Assembly (NCBI GenBank): GCA_023394615.1
Contig: JAEXAI010000009.1
Span: 1-64,000, forward strand
DNA from: Actinomycetes bacterium
GTDB lineage: Bacteria; Actinomycetota; Coriobacteriia; Coriobacteriales; Eggerthellaceae
DNA length: 64,000 nt
Direction of reading: 5' to 3'
Positions 53,286 to 63,068 of the stretch are shown here, in pieces; the first letter of the stretch is position 1; every line of letters starts with the position of its first letter. The notes beneath the pieces are model-generated. The model had not been told where the DNA came from. It ran no database searches and was given only the letters and a program-made list of their open reading frames with translations. The position numbers and the translations under genes were made by a program.

Positions 53286-54215
53286 CTAAAGCTCGACTTC
53301 GGTCAACCAGTCGTTGTATTCGCTTATCTTGCCCGCCACGATATCGAAGAAGCGGTCCTGCAACTGCTTGGTAATAGGTCCGGGCTTGCCGATAGTGCGG
53401 TTGTCGATGCTGCCAATAGGCGTGAGTTCGGCGGCCGAACCGCTGAAGAAGGCCTCATCGGCGATGTAGAGATCGGCGCGCGTGAGGCTTTCCTCGATAA
53501 CGGGGATGTCCAAGTCAGAGGCAACCCACAAAATAGAGTCGCGCGTAATGCCTTCCAGCAGGCCGTCGGATGTGGGCGGCGTCGAGATAATGCCGTCGCG
53601 CACGATGAACAGGTTCTCGCCTGTGCCCTCGCACACTAGGCCTTGCTCGTTCAGCATGATGGCCTCGCCGTAGCCGTGTTCTTTCGCTTCCAGCTTCGCC
53701 AGAATCGAGTTCATATATGATGCAGAGGATTTCATCGCAGGCGGAATGGCGTTTATTGAGCGCTGACGCCAAGAAGAAACACCTGCTGAAATGCCATTTT
53801 CAAGCGCATCGGGCCCCAAATAGGCATCCCATGGCCATGCAGCGATAATCACATCCACCGGTGCTCCGGTAGGATCGACACCCATCGAGCCGTAGCCGCG
53901 ATAAACCAGCGGGCGGATGTAACAAGATTCCAACTTGTTTGCTTTCACCAGATCAATCGTTGCCTGAACCAGCTCTTCAACGCTGTAAGGCAGATCGATC
54001 ATGGCAATCTGGCAGCTGCGATGCAGGCGGGCCATATGGTCTTCCAGACGGAAGACGTGACTTGGCTGACCTTCCGCTCCTTTATAGCAACGGATGCCCT
54101 CGAATACCGCAGACCCGTAATGCAGGGAATGCGAGAGTACGTGCGTGGTAGCATCTGCCCAAGGAATCATTTCCCCATTTTTCCAAATGTAATCGACTTC
54201 GGTGAGAGCTGCCAT
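53286..54215 (-). CDS. ilvE: Branched-chain amino acid aminotransferase
   Basis: A 309-residue PLP enzyme for the last step of Ile, Leu and Val synthesis. It has HYGSAVFEGIRCYKG near the N-terminus, the PLP lysine in PPAMKSSASYMNS, and EGTGENLFIV with the phosphate-binding region after. AAAGGAGCACG precedes the ATG. It leads the operon with cimA. Confidence 0.94.
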   Translation of the reverse strand: MAALTEVDYIWKNGEMIPWADATTHVLSHSLHYGSAVFEGIRCYKGAEGQPSHVFRLEDHMARLHRSCQIAMIDLPYSVEELVQATIDLVKANKLESCYIRPLVYRGYGSMGVDPTGAPVDVIIAAWPWDAYLGPDALENGISAGVSSWRQRSINAIPPAMKSSASYMNSILAKLEAKEHGYGEAIMLNEQGLVCEGTGENLFIVRDGIISTPPTSDGLLEGITRDSILWVASDLDIPVIEESLTRADLYIADEAFFSGSAAELTPIGSIDNRTIGKPGPITKQLQDRFFDIVAGKISEYNDWLTEVEL

Positions 54216-54294
54216 GAGACGTGCTCCTTTCTATCGAGCCGTACAGGTCCGACAACGAATAACGGATAGTGCCGCTATTGTACTCTAATAGACT

Positions 54295-54332
54295 AAAGTG
54301 CGCGCGCTCGTTTCACCGACAGCGCGCACTTT
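54295..54332. terminator. Hairpin between ilvE and the LuxR gene
   Basis: AAAGTGCGCGC/GCGCGCACTTT, a perfect 11-bp stem with A and T runs on both sides, usable in either direction. Confidence 0.65.
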
Positions 54333-54362
54333 TCACGATTGGCGGCACTGAGCGGTTGCGCG

Positions 54363-54402
54363 AAAACGTGTCAAACGACCCGTCCCTTTGACACGTTTTT
54401 TT
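54363..54402. terminator. Terminator overlapping the LuxR stop codon
   Basis: AAAACGTGTCAAA/TTTGACACGTTTT is a perfect 13-bp stem with T-runs on both strands. The last eight codons and the stop (54371-54373) of the LuxR gene lie within it. Confidence 0.8.
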
Positions 54403-55861
54403 CTAGGAGGGCGATAATCTCGGCGCGGCTGTGTACGTCGCATTTTTCGTAGATGTGACGCACATGGGTCTTCACGGTAGATGCGCTGATGGACAGCGAC
54501 TCCTGAATGTATTTGGAACCGTGGCCCGTAGCCCAGAGCACAAACACCTCGCTTTCGCGGTCGGTTAATTCGTGCGCGGTAGCGATTGCGTCCAGTTGGC
54601 TTTCCATCGGGGCGCCTATCATGCGCTCGACATTTTCACGCTCGCTTGGCGTGGGCGCCTCAAACACCATCAGGGTATCTTGGTTCTGAAAGGCGAAGCC
54701 CATCACCATCATCAAAGCAAAGATGCTGATGATGGAAAACGGCACCACTTGCCCCACGAACACCCATCCAGCCAGCTGACCGCAGAACATACCGCCTTGC
54801 ACCGCCATGCGCCCGATTGCAAACACCAGAAACGCCGGCACGCGCGTCGTGCGCGCAATGTCTGCCAGAAGTATCCACGATAGAATCTCTATGGTGATGT
54901 CACACGCTGTGGCGATAGACCCTGTCAGAACCACGTATTCTTGGCCGAACAGGGCCACCAGCAGCAAAGCTGTTGCCAGAAGCGGCAGCGACATTTTATA
55001 AACCGTGCCGAGCGTGATATCGTTTCCTTTGAAAAAGATGCCCCACACGATGAAAAATGCCGCCACCGCGAACGTGAGAAGCGCGGTGAGCAACAGCCCG
55101 TCGGACACGGAAGAATCCGATACGCCCACGAACACGCGCACACCACCATACACGCACATCACTACGAATAATCCGATTGACACGCGCCATGGCAAACTGG
55201 ATAACGGCACCAATTGCCTGCCTGTTGCGGCCGCTTGCAGGTTCTCGTTTTTTGCGACGGAATCCTTGAAGCGCTTTTGAAGGTCCTTGTCTTTCGGTAT
55301 AAGCAGCGCAGAAAACAGAGCCATAAGCACCGTCAGGGCGCCGACCAAGCTGTACGGCAGAAGAAGAGACAGAAAATAAATAATGTTCGCGCAGACAAAC
55401 GAAGCTGCGGTGAACACCACAATATCACGCGCGGAAAGCTCGCTGTAAATTGTGCCCCAATAGATGACAATCCAGCACGAAGCCACACCGGTCAGCGCAG
55501 CTCCAATAATCTTTACCGGTTCGGGAAATCCCAGAGGCAAAGCGTAGCACGCCGTGCCCAGCGCCAGCACAATACCCGCAACAAGCAGTTCCCTGCGCGT
55601 TTCGAAAAGCGCTGCCGACTTTGACGAAAGTCCGATGATGAGCGCATATGTGACAACACCAACAATCATGGAAGCCAGATGAACCCATAATGGCGTTAAA
55701 TTGCTGCCAATGCTTAAGTTGATGGATGACGTGGAGTTGAAGGACAGGTAGACCCAAGCCCAATAAAAGCACAGACCGAAAATCTGCGCTATACGCGTCG
55801 GCTTGCCACTGAGGACTTCATCCTCGGACGGCGAAACCGCGCTGCCTGCAGCACGTTTCAA
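54371..55861 (-). CDS. Many-pass membrane protein with C-terminal LuxR DNA-binding domain
   Basis: A 496-residue protein with about 12 hydrophobic helices, then a LuxR-type helix-turn-helix (ELTDRESEVFVLWATGHGSKYIQESLSISASTVKTHVRHIYEKCDVHSR). It is the second such regulator in the window and of similar design. It starts with TTG at 55861, 8 bp after AAAGGAG. Target genes are unknown; the Tat flavoprotein two genes away is the kind of enzyme such regulators usually accompany. Confidence 0.88.
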   Translation of the reverse strand: MKRAAGSAVSPSEDEVLSGKPTRIAQIFGLCFYWAWVYLSFNSTSSINLSIGSNLTPLWVHLASMIVGVVTYALIIGLSSKSAALFETRRELLVAGIVLALGTACYALPLGFPEPVKIIGAALTGVASCWIVIYWGTIYSELSARDIVVFTAASFVCANIIYFLSLLLPYSLVGALTVLMALFSALLIPKDKDLQKRFKDSVAKNENLQAAATGRQLVPLSSLPWRVSIGLFVVMCVYGGVRVFVGVSDSSVSDGLLLTALLTFAVAAFFIVWGIFFKGNDITLGTVYKMSLPLLATALLLVALFGQEYVVLTGSIATACDITIEILSWILLADIARTTRVPAFLVFAIGRMAVQGGMFCGQLAGWVFVGQVVPFSIISIFALMMVMGFAFQNQDTLMVFEAPTPSERENVERMIGAPMESQLDAIATAHELTDRESEVFVLWATGHGSKYIQESLSISASTVKTHVRHIYEKCDVHSRAEIIALLEKNVSKGRVV

Positions 55862-56016
55862 AACTCATTCTCCTTTGCTGCGACCGTGAAGCCGCATCTC
55901 CCCTGCAAAGAATTATACCTGTAATGCCTCAATTGCAAACGAGACAAATGCAACCGGCGCGGCACGAGGAGAATCTCGCACTGCGCCGGTCATAAGGTTA
56001 TCAACATTCAGCTGTT

Positions 56017-57396
56017 TTATTCGGCGCTCACGTCGAGTTCGCCGTTGCCGCGCGCCTGTACGAAACGAGCATAATCGGCCTCGTTTTGATCAGCGTAAGC
56101 CTCTGCGAAATCACCCATGGCCTCGTCGAAGTCATCCCCACCGCCTAAATAGGCGGAAATCGCGAAACGATTCCCCGAACGGGCATGAGCGCGCGCCAGC
56201 GTCCAGCCGCACATCTTTCCCAGGTTCTTGCATTCTTCCTCGCCGATAGTGGTCAAGTCGGTCGATGTCTTCCAGTCCCAAAGCTGACGTACATAAAAGT
56301 CGTGATCTTTGCCATCAAGCGCTTTATTGGTAACCCAGCCCAGCATCACGTCGCTCGACGTCTGCATCATGCGCTGACCTGCTACGATGCGCTGGCCATG
56401 ATGCTCGCATTCCGCTTTTGGAAGGAAGCGCTCCAACACAGAATCTTCCGCTTCCTTTATCTGAAGCACCAAATGATCGTTGACGTCTTTGCCTTCCAGC
56501 ACCACAATCCACGCGCGCGTACCCACGCTGCCCACGCCCACGACTTTGCGACCGGCATCTTTTATGCTGTACTGCTTATACAGGCGATAGTGCTCGGGGG
56601 AAAGCGTCTGAGCGTATTTTTCCATAGACTCATCCAACTGCTTGTTCAAAGCATTCACTTCGGAGTCGGGCAAAAGTGAGCGGATTGACTGCACGAGCGG
56701 CGGCATATCAACCACGCGCAGTTCGCCATCCACCACATGAGTCAACTTGGTAACGGCGCGCGTGCTGTCCTTCGAATAGGCCTTTTTTAAGTCCTGCGCC
56801 AAATCTTTCCCGGTTTTCTTGTCGATATCTTTCTGAATGTCGCGCAGCATGTTCAGCACGTCGATGTTGGCGTACCACACATCGATAGCATTCATATCAG
56901 CGAACTCATTCATAGCCTTACGGTACTTGCGTGCTGTGGCAATGACTGCCTTGCGACGGTTCTTTTTGCTGAAACCGCGGTCGCGCCCACATATTTCCAC
57001 GCTGGTGACCAGACGCTTTATATCCCACTCCCAAGGGCCGGGCAAAGTTTCGTCAAAGTCATTGATGTCAAACACCAAGCGCCGCGATGGCGATGCGAAA
57101 GCACCGAAGTTCGCCATATGGGCATCGCCGCACAGTTGCACGTTCATGCCGGTGTTTGGCATGGCAGACAAATCAGACGCCATAATCAGTGCGGCGCCGC
57201 GATAGAAAGAGAAAGGAGATGTGGCCATGCGCTCATAGCGCAACGGCAACAGCTCTTGCAAGCGAGTGGCCCCCTGACTCTTCAGCAATTCCGTCGGATC
57301 GGGACGGCCGGGAGCAGCCTTCCAGATTCCCTGGTCTTCACGGGACACTATCTCTCGAGCGGCCTTTCCCGTTTTCTTGCTGGCCTCGGTATCCAT
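56017..57396 (-). CDS. DUF2252-family protein
   Basis: A 459-residue cytoplasmic protein with the family marks QLCGDAHMANFG and VFDINDFDETLPGPWEWDIKRLVTS, which suggest a kinase-like phosphotransfer or metal site. Function is not established. The ATG at 57396 has GAAGG 5 bp upstream; an in-frame ATG at 57465 has none. It lies between the LuxR gene and the flavoprotein gene. Confidence 0.85.
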   Translation of the reverse strand: MDTEASKKTGKAAREIVSREDQGIWKAAPGRPDPTELLKSQGATRLQELLPLRYERMATSPFSFYRGAALIMASDLSAMPNTGMNVQLCGDAHMANFGAFASPSRRLVFDINDFDETLPGPWEWDIKRLVTSVEICGRDRGFSKKNRRKAVIATARKYRKAMNEFADMNAIDVWYANIDVLNMLRDIQKDIDKKTGKDLAQDLKKAYSKDSTRAVTKLTHVVDGELRVVDMPPLVQSIRSLLPDSEVNALNKQLDESMEKYAQTLSPEHYRLYKQYSIKDAGRKVVGVGSVGTRAWIVVLEGKDVNDHLVLQIKEAEDSVLERFLPKAECEHHGQRIVAGQRMMQTSSDVMLGWVTNKALDGKDHDFYVRQLWDWKTSTDLTTIGEEECKNLGKMCGWTLARAHARSGNRFAISAYLGGGDDFDEAMGDFAEAYADQNEADYARFVQARGNGELDVSAE

Positions 57397-57738
57397 TAGA
57401 GCCTTCTTTCGCAGATGAGAACGATTGTTTCGCTTATCCCATAATAGTACTTTCGGCTTAAGCATGACTGAAATTTAACAACCGCGTTGCAGCGGGAAGC
57501 ATATAAAAGTCACTCAGGAATTGAAGACGACCACGAAACGGTCGTGGTGCACCTTGCACTATTGCCCATATAGGCGAGAGCCGCAGCAACACAAAAGCGA
57601 CGGCCTGCCGAAGCGAAGCCGCCGCTCATCCCGAAAAGCTCGGGGTTGGAAAACGATACGCGCCGCCAGAACAGGGGAGGGAGATAGCCTGACGGCGCGT
57701 ACGTATACGAATTGACGATTCTCGAGTAATGAAATACC
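57397..57738. other. Intergenic stretch with a terminator
   Basis: No gene is evident. On the minus strand TACGCGCCGTCAG/CTGGCGGCGCGTA (57657-57701) is followed by TCGTTTT, a likely terminator for the flavoprotein gene that ends at 57739. Around 57527-57550 is a smaller ACGACC/GGTCGT hairpin. Confidence 0.65.
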
Positions 57739-59538
57739 TTATGCCAGTTTCGCAGCGTTCTGACCAGCGATCATGCCGAAGGTCAAGCACATTGCGGAGC
57801 TGAGCCCCTTCAAAGAGATCGGGTATTGGACATTGAAACGTCCGCCTTGGGGAGCACCGCAGGCATACAGACCCTTGATTTGTTTGCGATCTGTGTCGTA
57901 CACATGGCAGTTAGCGTCGGAGTCGAAACCACCCAAGTTGGCCAGCGACAGAGCACATGCGCACTTGGCGGCATAGAACGGACCGTTCTGCAGAGCGAAC
58001 AGACGCTGAGAGCTCTTGCCGAAATCGGTATCATTGCCCGCCGCACAAACCTTGTTGTATTCCTCAATGGACTTCTTTGCTGTAGCCACATCGATGCCGT
58101 CGATTTTCGCCAGCAGCGCATCTATGGTATCGGCCTTTAGGCAACGGCCCTCGGTAACAGCCTGTTCGATATCAGCAGAGGTGCGTACATTAATCTTCAA
58201 CCCGGAAGCGGTGTAAGAAGGCAGGGCCTCTTCGCGGTAGTAGCAAGCGATACCATGAGCTGCCGGGAAGTATTGCAGCTGCTCAGGCCACTTCGAATCG
58301 AAGAACTGGTAAGCCACGCGCTGGGGCTGCAATTCCACTTGATTCTCAAGCTGCTGACCGGCAATATCCTCATTCATGAAACGCTCACCACGCAGGTTCA
58401 GCCATAGATAGCCGTTGTTGCCGATAACGCCACGACCATCGGCGCCAGCGCCGCCGCCCATATGATGAATCATCGGGGCATGCCATTCCTCGATATTTGC
58501 GCCAGCCCAAGCGCCCATCTTGTGACCGTCGCCTACATTGGTGTAGTTACCGCTGGAATCTTTATCCAGACTTAAGGTCTGAATGCCGTTTTCCACACAC
58601 TGCGGTGCGTAGTACTTCATCATGTCTTCGTTTTCCAGATAATCGCCCGTAGCGATAATCACGCTCTTGGCATTGATCTGGATGTACTTCTTAGAGTCGT
58701 TAGCCTGTGCATATATTCCCGAGATAGCACCGGAGTCGTCTTTAATCAGCTCAACGCCCTTGGTGTTGTAACGAATGTCAGCGCCTTTATCCTCGGCAAC
58801 TTTCAGATTCTCCTTCATGACGGTAGCTAAGCTGCTAAAACCAACGGAGGTCGGATAACACGGCATAGCTTCTTTGGTGTAGTCATAGGAGGGAAGCATG
58901 GGCACGAAGTACGGATACATGTAGTTCTTCTGGCTGGCTTCAGGAATGTCTGAATAGCTTTCCGGCGAAAGGTAGAGGTCGGTGCAGGGTTTGATGAACC
59001 AGTCCAGGGCGGCACCTGATTTGTCATACCATGCATTGATGATGTCATAGCTGCAATGGTGGCTGCCCTCCTCCATATGCTTGCCCACGATTGTGTTCTT
59101 GTCCAGATACCCGTCACCACGACCCCATTTTGCCTGGGTGGTACCACCGATGATAGCCATATCGCTCGCCACGCTGTTCAGCGCTGCGGAAGCTTCCAGG
59201 CAAACCAGTTTGGCACCGGATTCTGCAGCGGCACGTGCTGCGGGCACGCCAGAGCAGCCCAAGCCCACGACAACAACGTCGGCATCTACGGTCTCTTCAA
59301 CATCGCTCGATGAAATGCTCGGTGCGGTTCCCAGCCAAGGTTTGGTACTGCTGCCATCGTAGCCAACCGTCGACCCCGACGTCGATGACGACGATGATGA
59401 CGAGGATGAGCTAGACGATTTCTCGCTTGCCGATTTCGGCGAACAGCCTGCTAAGCCCATAGCTGCAGCGCTTGCGGCTGCTATGCTGGCACCGGCCAAG
59501 AAATTACGACGACTGATTGAGTGTTTTTCGTTTTCCAT
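57739..59538 (-). CDS. Tat-exported FAD-dependent reductase (fumarate/urocanate reductase family)
   Basis: A 599-residue exported flavoprotein. The Tat signal SISRRNFLAGASIAAASAAAMG ends in LAGC, so it may be a lipoprotein. A serine-rich linker (about residues 40-58) leads to a fumarate-reductase-type FAD domain with VDADVVVVGLGCSGVPAARAA and GVIGNNGYLWLNLRGERF. There is no CxxCH, so no haem; electrons must come from a separate carrier. Such enzymes use extracellular organic acceptors; the acceptor here is unknown. GGAGAGGATG precedes the ATG at 59538. It is a common family in this group. Confidence 0.88.
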   Translation of the reverse strand: MENEKHSISRRNFLAGASIAAASAAAMGLAGCSPKSASEKSSSSSSSSSSSSTSGSTVGYDGSSTKPWLGTAPSISSSDVEETVDADVVVVGLGCSGVPAARAAAESGAKLVCLEASAALNSVASDMAIIGGTTQAKWGRGDGYLDKNTIVGKHMEEGSHHCSYDIINAWYDKSGAALDWFIKPCTDLYLSPESYSDIPEASQKNYMYPYFVPMLPSYDYTKEAMPCYPTSVGFSSLATVMKENLKVAEDKGADIRYNTKGVELIKDDSGAISGIYAQANDSKKYIQINAKSVIIATGDYLENEDMMKYYAPQCVENGIQTLSLDKDSSGNYTNVGDGHKMGAWAGANIEEWHAPMIHHMGGGAGADGRGVIGNNGYLWLNLRGERFMNEDIAGQQLENQVELQPQRVAYQFFDSKWPEQLQYFPAAHGIACYYREEALPSYTASGLKINVRTSADIEQAVTEGRCLKADTIDALLAKIDGIDVATAKKSIEEYNKVCAAGNDTDFGKSSQRLFALQNGPFYAAKCACALSLANLGGFDSDANCHVYDTDRKQIKGLYACGAPQGGRFNVQYPISLKGLSSAMCLTFGMIAGQNAAKLA

Positions 59539-59822
59539 GAAAATCATCCTCTCCGCTTGGATTATGCGCCCCTCCTGGATACGCATTGTTCGCTTAAGCC
59601 TTGCTTGTTTTCTGTTGGCTTATCAGAACTAGGGCCACCATACTCTCTTCACACATAATCCTGAATCCACTCAAAAGCCTTAAATCTGCCATTTTCTATC
59701 GGCTAAAAGGGTCGAGATAGGCCTTTTTCGTAGTAAATGCGGGCTCGCCCCGCCACATATGCGTCTCTCGATGCATAGAGGCCGACTGAAGCACGCTCCC
59801 CTACGGCAGGCCTACACTTGAA
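59539..59822. other. Divergent intergenic region
   Basis: Between the flavoprotein and adhesin genes. It has no recognisable gene. The minus-strand promoter of the flavoprotein should lie here but I could not place it with confidence. Confidence 0.55.
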
Positions 59823-59832
59823 CAGGTTTGTA

Positions 59833-59894
59833 AGGTTTTCAAGAGGCCGCTGCAAGGTTTACGCAAGGTTTCTGAAAGGTACATGTCCTACCCT
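59833..59894 (+). promoter_or_regulatory. 11-bp direct-repeat promoter of the adhesin gene
   Basis: AAGGTTTACGC (59854-59864), AAGGTTTCTGA (59865-59875) and AAGGTACATGT (59876-59886) run in tandem. A further AGGTTT at 59833 is exactly 22 bp upstream of the one at 59855. Two bases after the last unit is TACCCT (59889-59894). Relative positions match those at 32018-32073, and 31 nt (59850-59880) are identical. Transcription would start near 59901, leaving about 30 nt before the start codon. Confidence 0.7.
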
Positions 59895-59930
59895 GTTTGC
59901 AAGAACGACATCAAGCAGCGAGGGGACCCT

Positions 59931-62900
59931 ATGAAATGGCAAGCGTGGAAAAAGCTGAGTAGCGTGAGCGATGCGCGTATGAACGGCACGCTCGGTATGC
60001 GCCTTCTCTTTGGCATACTAGCCTTGTCCGCAAGCGTGGTTATGGCTGCTTTTCACTGCGCAACCCCACTTTCAGCACATGCAGAAACGACGGTGCAGCT
60101 TTCAGTGGAGGGCATGATTCCCTATGCGGGTTATTCAACTAACTGGATGTATGCTGATGGTGTGATGGCCTATTGCGCGAATCCTTCCATGGACACTCCG
60201 CCCTCAGGCACCTATGCCAAATTACCTTTGCGGCCTCTTTATCCGGAACGCTATGCCGAAGCCGTCGCTGATGTGTTCTGCGGCTTTGGCGGTCCGGGTT
60301 TTGATGCCGGCATGTGGCCAAGCAGTTGGTATGACGGCTCACCCATGAGCGATGAAAGGTATGTTGCTCTGACCCATATCCTGATAGCTGATACCATTTC
60401 ATCTGATGGCAATGCAGCATTGAGTGGTTGTAATGCAGCCTTCAAAGAATGGTGCCGCTTCAACGTGATTGGCTACGGCAGCGATGGGAGCCTTATCAAC
60501 GGCGACGCGACCGGGCTGCGTATCGTCGGCATGGCGGCGCAGGTGCCCGAAGGTTTCGAGGTGTATCAGATCTCAACCGGAAACAAGTACCAAAGTATCG
60601 TTTCCTATACCCCGCTCGGTGAAATCGAGCTGCTGAAATCATCGTCCAACTCGAACTTCTCCGACAACAACACCGCATACAGCTTGTCAGGGGCTGTATT
60701 CAACATCTATCGCGACAGCGATTGCACCCGGCTGGCCGCAACAATCGCAACAGATGAGGCAGGACATGCGAAAAGCGGGCTTTTGGCACAAGGTGATTAT
60801 TACGTGCGCGAATCGCTAGCGCCAATGGGATATACGCTCGATGAGCGGGTTCATCACGTGCATGTGAACAGCGGTGCTGTGGCTGTTCTGCAAATCCAAG
60901 ATGCGCCCCAGTATGCGACTGCAGAAATAGTCGCGATGAAACGTGACCCCAGCACTGATGATTTCTGGCCCGATACCGGCCAAGCACAGGGAACGGCGCG
61001 TCTTGAAGGCGCGCAATTCACTATCGAGCACTATGGCGGCATGTTCGACAGCGCCGCCCAAGCAAGGGCATCGGAGAGCGTTGCGCGCACGTGGGTAGTA
61101 CGCACGGATTCGCACGGCACAGCCAAGCTGGACAACGAACACAAGGTGTCGGGCGATGCGTGGTATACGGAAGGCGACTCCGTCGTGCTTCCTCTGGGCA
61201 CGCTTTTAATCACCGAAACAAAAGCACCCGCTGGATACAATCTAGACAACGGGACAGCAGGTCAAGCACCCGAAACGCTGCTCTACCGCATAGCAGGCGA
61301 TGGTGGCAACTCTCCTGCTCTCGCCCCATTCATCCACCAAAAATCGTTCGACAGCGTGGTACGCGGTGACATCCGCATCGTGAAGGAAGTAGCGACAAAT
61401 ACCGATCCCGAGAATCAGGAACTAACCCGCATCGTTGTACAAGGAGTACGCTTCCAAGTGATAAATCAAAATGACCAGCCAGTCATATCGCCAGAAACAG
61501 GAGAGCCCATCGCAAAAGGTGAAGTTGTTTGCACTCTCGTCACCGATGAGTGCGGCTTTGCCTCCACACGTGGGGCAAGCGCGAACGGATGGCGCATCCC
61601 TGAGGGCTGGGCGGGAGCATTAGCCATTGGCACGTATTCCATACACGAGGTAATTCCGGAAAACGTGGTGCAACGCTACCAAAACGAGCATGGCATCACG
61701 CTTATACCCATCGATGACTTCATGATGAGCATCAATGCGCAAGGTCAATACGACATACCGCAATTGGTCTCGAACCGTATTCCGCAAACACCGTTGCGCA
61801 TTATCAAGCGAGATGCCGAAACGGGCGCGGTTATTACACTGCCCTGCTCGTTTATCATACAAAACAGCAAAGGCGAGCGCGTCACGTATACCGATCATGC
61901 GTCGGGAGAGATTATCGACACATGGACTACAGGCGCAGATGGCATCGTGGGGTTGCCCATGAAATTGGGCGAAGGCGTCTACACGCTGCACGAGATATTG
62001 GCGCCTGATGGCTATGTGCTCAACGACGTTCCCATCACATTCAAGGTGGACGAATACCGTACGTGGGAAAACCCAATCGTGCTCGAATTTACCGACATGC
62101 CCGCGAAAGGCACCATCAACATACGTAAAACGGACGAGGAAACCGGCAGCGCTATCGCAGGAGCCGAATTTATCGTGAAGGCGGCTTGTGATATAACGAC
62201 GCCCGATGGAACGCTGCGCATGAAAGCAGGGCAAGTAGTCTGCGTTTTGGAAACAAACCTAGACGGTGTTGCCGAAACCGAGCCGCTTTACCTGGGTTTG
62301 TATTCCGTCTACGAAAGCAAAGCACCAGCCGGATACGTACTGGATACCACCGAGCATGATGCAGCCTTGCTCTACGCTGGACAAACCATGCCTTTAGTAC
62401 GCACGGACATTGAGGTGAGCGATGCTCCCACTCGTATCATCGTGCAGAAAATCGATACGAAGACACGCAAACCTTTGGCGAATGCGCATTTTCGCCTTTG
62501 GCCCGCACAGAGCGAGGATGCTATCGTCGACAGCTCAACAGTAATAGGTGCGAATGCTTCTGCAGGCACAAGCAGCTTGGCTGGCATAACCGCAAGCAGC
62601 ACTGCCGACTCGCAAGCCAGCCCCGACAAAGATTCAGAAGTAGAAATATCCGATAGCATCCTTGAGGTCATCACCGATGCTGAGGGTCTCTCAATTGTGC
62701 AAGGTTTAAAGCCGGGAGCGTACTGTCTGCAGGAAACAGCTGCACCCGAGGGCTATATATTCGACGCGTCAACGGCACCCGTCTTCACATTCACCATAGA
62801 CGATCAGGGATTCGTTGATGGACGCACATCAAAAACAATCAGCGTAGAAAACTCCCCCATCCCAGTCGCGCCACCTACGGTAGCGGAAACCCCTGTCGCG

Positions 62901-63068
62901 CCTGAGCCGATACAAGCGCCCTATGCTGAAACGGGAAATCGCCTTGTGCCCTATATAGCTGTTGCCGCAGCGTTGGCTACGGCAACAGGGGCAGGTATCG
63001 TTATCGGCATTCGCAGACTGCGCAACCAGCGCAAATCCGGTGAATATCGCAGCTACAAAAACGACTAG
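59931..63068 (+). CDS. Large cell-wall adhesin with thioester-type and CnaB domains
   Basis: A 1045-residue surface protein. A signal peptide ends around residue 50 (LSAHAE). Residues about 55-215 form a thioester-domain-like head (MAYCANPSMDTPPSGTY ... YVALTHILIADT), where the partner residue is His rather than the usual Gln. Six CnaB/SpaA modules follow, starting near residues 230, 330, 478, 621, 726 and 834, each with the typical GxYxxxE...GY end. PYAETG (about 997), a hydrophobic helix and RRLRNQRK form a variant sorting signal. ATG at 59931 has GAGGGG 5 bp upstream; an ATG at 59883 lies upstream of the predicted transcription start. Confidence 0.87.
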   Translation: MKWQAWKKLSSVSDARMNGTLGMRLLFGILALSASVVMAAFHCATPLSAHAETTVQLSVEGMIPYAGYSTNWMYADGVMAYCANPSMDTPPSGTYAKLPLRPLYPERYAEAVADVFCGFGGPGFDAGMWPSSWYDGSPMSDERYVALTHILIADTISSDGNAALSGCNAAFKEWCRFNVIGYGSDGSLINGDATGLRIVGMAAQVPEGFEVYQISTGNKYQSIVSYTPLGEIELLKSSSNSNFSDNNTAYSLSGAVFNIYRDSDCTRLAATIATDEAGHAKSGLLAQGDYYVRESLAPMGYTLDERVHHVHVNSGAVAVLQIQDAPQYATAEIVAMKRDPSTDDFWPDTGQAQGTARLEGAQFTIEHYGGMFDSAAQARASESVARTWVVRTDSHGTAKLDNEHKVSGDAWYTEGDSVVLPLGTLLITETKAPAGYNLDNGTAGQAPETLLYRIAGDGGNSPALAPFIHQKSFDSVVRGDIRIVKEVATNTDPENQELTRIVVQGVRFQVINQNDQPVISPETGEPIAKGEVVCTLVTDECGFASTRGASANGWRIPEGWAGALAIGTYSIHEVIPENVVQRYQNEHGITLIPIDDFMMSINAQGQYDIPQLVSNRIPQTPLRIIKRDAETGAVITLPCSFIIQNSKGERVTYTDHASGEIIDTWTTGADGIVGLPMKLGEGVYTLHEILAPDGYVLNDVPITFKVDEYRTWENPIVLEFTDMPAKGTINIRKTDEETGSAIAGAEFIVKAACDITTPDGTLRMKAGQVVCVLETNLDGVAETEPLYLGLYSVYESKAPAGYVLDTTEHDAALLYAGQTMPLVRTDIEVSDAPTRIIVQKIDTKTRKPLANAHFRLWPAQSEDAIVDSSTVIGANASAGTSSLAGITASSTADSQASPDKDSEVEISDSILEVITDAEGLSIVQGLKPGAYCLQETAAPEGYIFDASTAPVFTFTIDDQGFVDGRTSKTISVENSPIPVAPPTVAETPVAPEPIQAPYAETGNRLVPYIAVAAALATATGAGIVIGIRRLRNQRKSGEYRSYKND

